IMG/VR virus record: IMGVR_UViG_3300024985_000010
Coordinates: 1 to 23,532 of that record
From: a virus
Strand: one strand, 5' to 3'
DNA: 23,532 nucleotides
The notes beneath the pieces are model-generated. The model saw only the letters and a program-made list of their open reading frames with translations. It was not told where the DNA came from and searched no databases. Below are positions 20,793 to 23,532 of this stretch, in pieces (the stretch's first letter is position 1; each line of letters begins with the position of its first letter). The position numbers and the translations under genes were made by a program.

Positions 20793-21122
20793 ATGCCAGA
20801 AAAAGATTTTTTATCATCCGCAATAGTCACCTACTCATGGGTGCTGTTTATCTCGATTTGGGGCGGTGTTGCCAGTTATGTCGGCAAGATGCGCCAAGGG
20901 CTGATTAAGCGCTTTTCTTTCGGTGAAATCATCGGCGACATCGCTATCAGCGGCTTTGTCGGCTTTATCACGTACTCGATTTGTGAATACGGAAATATAC
21001 CGATGAGCATACGACCTGCATTGGTGGGGATTTGTGCGCACATGGGCAGCAAGGCTATTTTTATGTTCGAGGGTGGCATTGATAATTTGTTTAAACGCTG
21101 GCTGACTAAGCGCGCGCAATGA
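20793..21122 (+). CDS. Phage holin-like membrane protein
   Basis: This 109-residue protein starts at ATG 20793, in preference to TTG 20784. Three hydrophobic segments, at about 10-32 (AIVTYSWVLFISIWGGVASY), 47-62 (IIGDIAISGFVGFITYSI) and 75-92, with a basic tail (KRWLTKRAQ) match the LydA/superfamily-III type of three-span holins, which have a GGxxxY motif near the first span. It would form the membrane hole releasing endolysin. The endolysin itself is in the other late operon. It overlaps R by ATGA. Confidence 0.75.
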   Translation: MPEKDFLSSAIVTYSWVLFISIWGGVASYVGKMRQGLIKRFSFGEIIGDIAISGFVGFITYSICEYGNIPMSIRPALVGICAHMGSKAIFMFEGGIDNLFKRWLTKRAQ

Positions 21123-21583
21123 AACAGTTAGCCGCCATCACTGCCTTTTTAATCAGCCTGGATTTAGTCGCCGCTGAACAGATCGATGCCTGGGTAGAAA
21201 ACCCCAAGATCGTGCCGATGGGATCGATACGCGGCGCGAAGAGCATTGTGCTGTACCGGCAAACCTACGATGCCCAAATTGTTATTGAACGCTACCCGCA
21301 CAAGGTGCATTCAGCAGAGCTACTGTTCGGACAGATTAGCGCCTGGTTGATGGATAACGATGCCGACCGCATTGACGGCAGCCAAGCTACGATCACCACC
21401 GAAATTGATATTTTAGACGACAGCACTGCCGACATCATTATCACCATTGATTTTGTAGAAGACGTGACGGCCGTTGAAGACCTTTCCGGGCCGATACTGC
21501 TAAACGGCATTACCTACAGCCTGGCACCTGCTGACATTTACTATGCAGAAACCGGCGATTTAACCGCCAGTCTGGATGTATGA
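21119..21583 (+). CDS. R: Tail completion protein (P2 gpR)
   Basis: This 154-residue protein matches P2 gpR (155) in size and pattern: LAAITAFLISLD at the start, VLYRQTYDAQIVIERYPHKV in the centre, then FGQISAWLMDND and the acidic strand-rich second half (EIDILDDSTADIIITIDFVE). It completes the tail tip for head joining. Start ATG 21119 overlaps the holin stop and its own stop overlaps S by ATGA. Confidence 0.85.
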   Translation: MKQLAAITAFLISLDLVAAEQIDAWVENPKIVPMGSIRGAKSIVLYRQTYDAQIVIERYPHKVHSAELLFGQISAWLMDNDADRIDGSQATITTEIDILDDSTADIIITIDFVEDVTAVEDLSGPILLNGITYSLAPADIYYAETGDLTASLDV

Positions 21584-22242
21584 CCGTTACTGTTGAGGTT
21601 ATCGGCAAATTAAGACTATCGCAGCAGCTGGAGCTGTTGAAAATGCCGCTGGCTAAGCGCAAACGGTTGTTGCGGAAAGTCAGCAACAAAGTGTTACGCG
21701 ACAGCCGCAAGCACATTCAAACGCAAACAGATTTACAAGGCCAAAGCTACAAGCAGCGTTGGAAAAAGCGCAGTGACCGCCGCAAGATGCTCAGCCGATT
21801 GATGAAGCAAGCCTTTGTCAGCAGTAACGACGGCACCACAGCCAAGATTGCTTTTAAGGGCTTGGCGGGGATGATTGCAGCCCGGCAACAACAGGGCTTT
21901 AACCAGTCAGTTAGCGCGGCAAGTTTAAAAAAAGGCGGTAATAAAACCGCACCGGCTACCAAAAGGCAATCAGCGGAATTAAGGGCTTTAGGCTACCGAA
22001 CCAGCACTAACAAACGCAGGCGCCCGGCCGCGATGAAGTGGATTCAAGGCAATATGACCATTGCGCAAGCCGGGGCAATTATCAGGGCTATGCGTGCTAA
22101 ACAAGGCATTCGGCCAAACACCACATGGAATACGGTGTTGCCGGCACGCTCTTTCTTAGGGGCCACCGATGCTGAAATCAGTGAATACATTCAGGATATT
22201 TTTACAACCATGACTCAGGAGATTAACCATGTCGCTAGGTAA
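21580..22242 (+). CDS. S: Tail completion/virion morphogenesis protein (P2 gpS)
   Basis: This 220-residue basic protein belongs to the phage virion morphogenesis family: LRKVSNKVLRDSRKHIQTQT, then GQSYKQRWKKRSDRRKM, a variable middle, and the C-terminal PARSFLGATDAEISEYIQDI box. P2 gpS has 150 residues; the extra 70 residues around 90-170 (KGLAGMIAARQQQGFNQSVS, basic and Ala-rich) are an expansion also seen in HP1-like phages. It works with gpR on tail assembly. Confidence 0.88.
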   Translation: MTVTVEVIGKLRLSQQLELLKMPLAKRKRLLRKVSNKVLRDSRKHIQTQTDLQGQSYKQRWKKRSDRRKMLSRLMKQAFVSSNDGTTAKIAFKGLAGMIAARQQQGFNQSVSAASLKKGGNKTAPATKRQSAELRALGYRTSTNKRRRPAAMKWIQGNMTIAQAGAIIRAMRAKQGIRPNTTWNTVLPARSFLGATDAEISEYIQDIFTTMTQEINHVAR

Positions 22243-23359
22243 GATTACCGTTAACGCACTCAATCTGGCGCAGGGAGATTTTCCGACCGTCGAAAAGTAT
22301 TTTCTATTTATCGGCGTTGGGCCGATCAATCGCGACACTGTCTTATTTTTAAACACTGACAGTAATTTAGACACCGAGTTGGGGCCCGCTACATCGGAGC
22401 TTAAAACCCAGATTACCGCCGCGCGTGCCAACGCTGGGCAAAACTGGGCGTGTGCCTGTGTGCCGGTGCTGGACGGTTCGGCCTGGTCAGCAGCTGTGGA
22501 TTTGGCGATGGCGCAAGATGTGCGCGTTGAAGCCGTGGTCGTCTGTACACCAGTGACGACATCGGCGCAATTAACTGCGATGCAAACCAAGGCACTGGAC
22601 ATTAATACCGCCTACGGTCGACGGGTATTTTTTATCGCACAATCGATCGCAATTGACCCAACGCCGGTCACCGGCAAAACCTGGGCGCAATTTGTGACGC
22701 TGTTGACGTCGTTAACTACGGGCTTAAGTGCTTATCGGGTCAGTGTGGTGGCGCAGATTTACACTAACAGCATCGGTATTTATGCTGGGCGTTTGTGTAA
22801 TTACGGCGTCAGCGTCGCAGATACGCCGATGCGGGTTGAAACCGGACCGTTAGTTGGCGTTGATCAAGCTGGGTTGCCGGTCGATAACGCTGGGGTGCGC
22901 TATAACAATGCTCATGCTAAAGCATTAAACGATCAACGCTTTAGTGTGCCGCAACTGTATGCCGATTATCCAGGGGTGTTTTGGTCTGACGGGCAAACGC
23001 TGGACGCGCCGGCGGGTGATTATCAGGTGATTGAAAACCTTCGGGTAGTGGATAAGGCCGCCCGTGCGGTGCGCTTAGTGTTGATCGGCTTGTTAGGTAA
23101 CCGGCGCTTTAATTCCACACCTATGGGCGAAGCCTGGACGCTGACCAAGTTAATGCGGCCACTGTTTGAAATGAGCCGCTCTTATGCGTTTTTTGGTATT
23201 CCCTTCCCCGCTGAGTTAAAAGCGCCGCTTGATGGTGATGTGCAAATCCAGTGGGTAACGCGTACACAGGTAAATATTTTTATGGTGGCCAGGCCGTATG
23301 AGATACCTAAAGACATCACTGCTAATATCGTGCTGGATTTATCAGCACCCACATCGTAA
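22229..23359 (+). CDS. Contractile tail sheath protein (DUF2586 type)
   Basis: This 376-residue protein starts at ATG 22229 after AGGAG, overlapping S by 14 bases. The blocks TPMRVETGPLVGVDQAGLPV, YPGVFWSDGQTLDAPAGDY and VIENLRVVDKAARAVRLVLI are those of the DUF2586 family, which forms the sheath in HP1/K139-like myophages, distinct from P2 FI. This supports a contractile tail of the HP1 type. It is followed by the tube gene. Confidence 0.88.
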   Translation: MSLGKITVNALNLAQGDFPTVEKYFLFIGVGPINRDTVLFLNTDSNLDTELGPATSELKTQITAARANAGQNWACACVPVLDGSAWSAAVDLAMAQDVRVEAVVVCTPVTTSAQLTAMQTKALDINTAYGRRVFFIAQSIAIDPTPVTGKTWAQFVTLLTSLTTGLSAYRVSVVAQIYTNSIGIYAGRLCNYGVSVADTPMRVETGPLVGVDQAGLPVDNAGVRYNNAHAKALNDQRFSVPQLYADYPGVFWSDGQTLDAPAGDYQVIENLRVVDKAARAVRLVLIGLLGNRRFNSTPMGEAWTLTKLMRPLFEMSRSYAFFGIPFPAELKAPLDGDVQIQWVTRTQVNIFMVARPYEIPKDITANIVLDLSAPTS

Positions 23360-23372
23360 AGGAGCCTAAGCA

Positions 23373-23532
23373 ATGAGCGGCAACAAACATTTATCAGCAC
23401 AAAATTTCGACATTATGGTGGGTGATTTGATCGTCCACGTTGAAACTATGAGCGCAGCAATCAGCGATAACAGACAAGCAGTGTTTACCAGAGGCATTCC
23501 AGACGGTTATGTTGATGGTGACGTGTCGTGTA
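23373..23532 (+). CDS. Tail tube protein (DUF2597 type), 5' part
   Basis: A frame starts at ATG 23373 after AAAGGAG and runs past the window end with 53 codons visible (MSGNKHLSAQNFDIMVGDLI, then VHVETMSAAISDNRQAVFTR and GIPDGYVDGDVSC). The pattern DFDVxxGDxxVHVExxSxxIxDNxxVxxxxGxPDGYVDGD-like is that of phage tube proteins in the DUF2597 family. It pairs with the sheath upstream. The gene is cut by the window edge. Confidence 0.85.
   Translation, partial: MSGNKHLSAQNFDIMVGDLIVHVETMSAAISDNRQAVFTRGIPDGYVDGDVSC

Overview
The window is the left part of an integrated P2/HP1-type temperate myophage in a gammaproteobacterium. This rests on the colinear P2-family block Q-P // O-N-M-L, tail completion proteins R and S, an HP1-like sheath (DUF2586 type) and tube (DUF2597 type), an Ogr zinc-finger activator, and a P2-style att-int-repressor-early operon layout. 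The host is not identified by any housekeeping gene. Moderate GC and a chromosomal-looking hairpin repeat are compatible with Methylococcales or similar gammaproteobacteria, but that is a weak guess. The tail genes run off the right edge.

Layout. 1-163 is host DNA, the end of a pentapeptide-repeat gene followed by a terminator. 225-247 looks like a tRNA 3' end on the minus strand cut off from its body, so it is the likely left attachment site. 328-2321 (minus) holds the tyrosine integrase, a 425-bp AT-rich gap full of GTAACA/TGTTAC repeats, and a CI-like repressor. 2388-8703 (plus) is a tightly packed early operon: a ribbon-helix-helix-like protein in the Cox position, a LuxR-type HTH protein, several small unknowns, a large TOPRIM primase-helicase, a DEDDh exonuclease, a MazG-like protein and two hypotheticals. 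8648-8899 (minus) is ogr. 9062-10963 (plus) is an accessory stretch: two possible cargo genes (one WYL-like), a structured RNA pair resembling the C4/ant arrangement, a Bro-N antirepressor and a small partner. 11033-14670 (minus) is a late operon: small membrane protein, terminase ATPase P, a 55-aa protein, portal Q and an M15 endolysin. 14859-23532 (plus) is the second late operon: scaffold/protease O, capsid N, terminase M, a lipoprotein, head completion L, a 748-aa SGNH-like spike/decoration protein, holin, R, S, sheath and tube (partial).

The most interesting signals are non-coding. (1) A C4-like antisense RNA candidate with its own TTGACA box sits upstream of a folded leader and the antirepressor gene, with 10 bp of possible pairing between RNA and leader. 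(2) A 16-bp palindrome, CACY-N8-RGTG with an AT-rich core, occurs 12-48 bp upstream of the start codons of the repressor, LuxR-like, ogr, left late and right late genes. This suggests dispersed operators controlled by one regulator. (3) Thirteen helically phased hexamers between int and the repressor switch orientation near 1540, as an iteron origin or recombination arm might. The replication gene is a primase-helicase rather than a P2 gpA-type nicking enzyme, which makes an iteron origin plausible. All functional links here are inferred from sequence reading; no searches were run.
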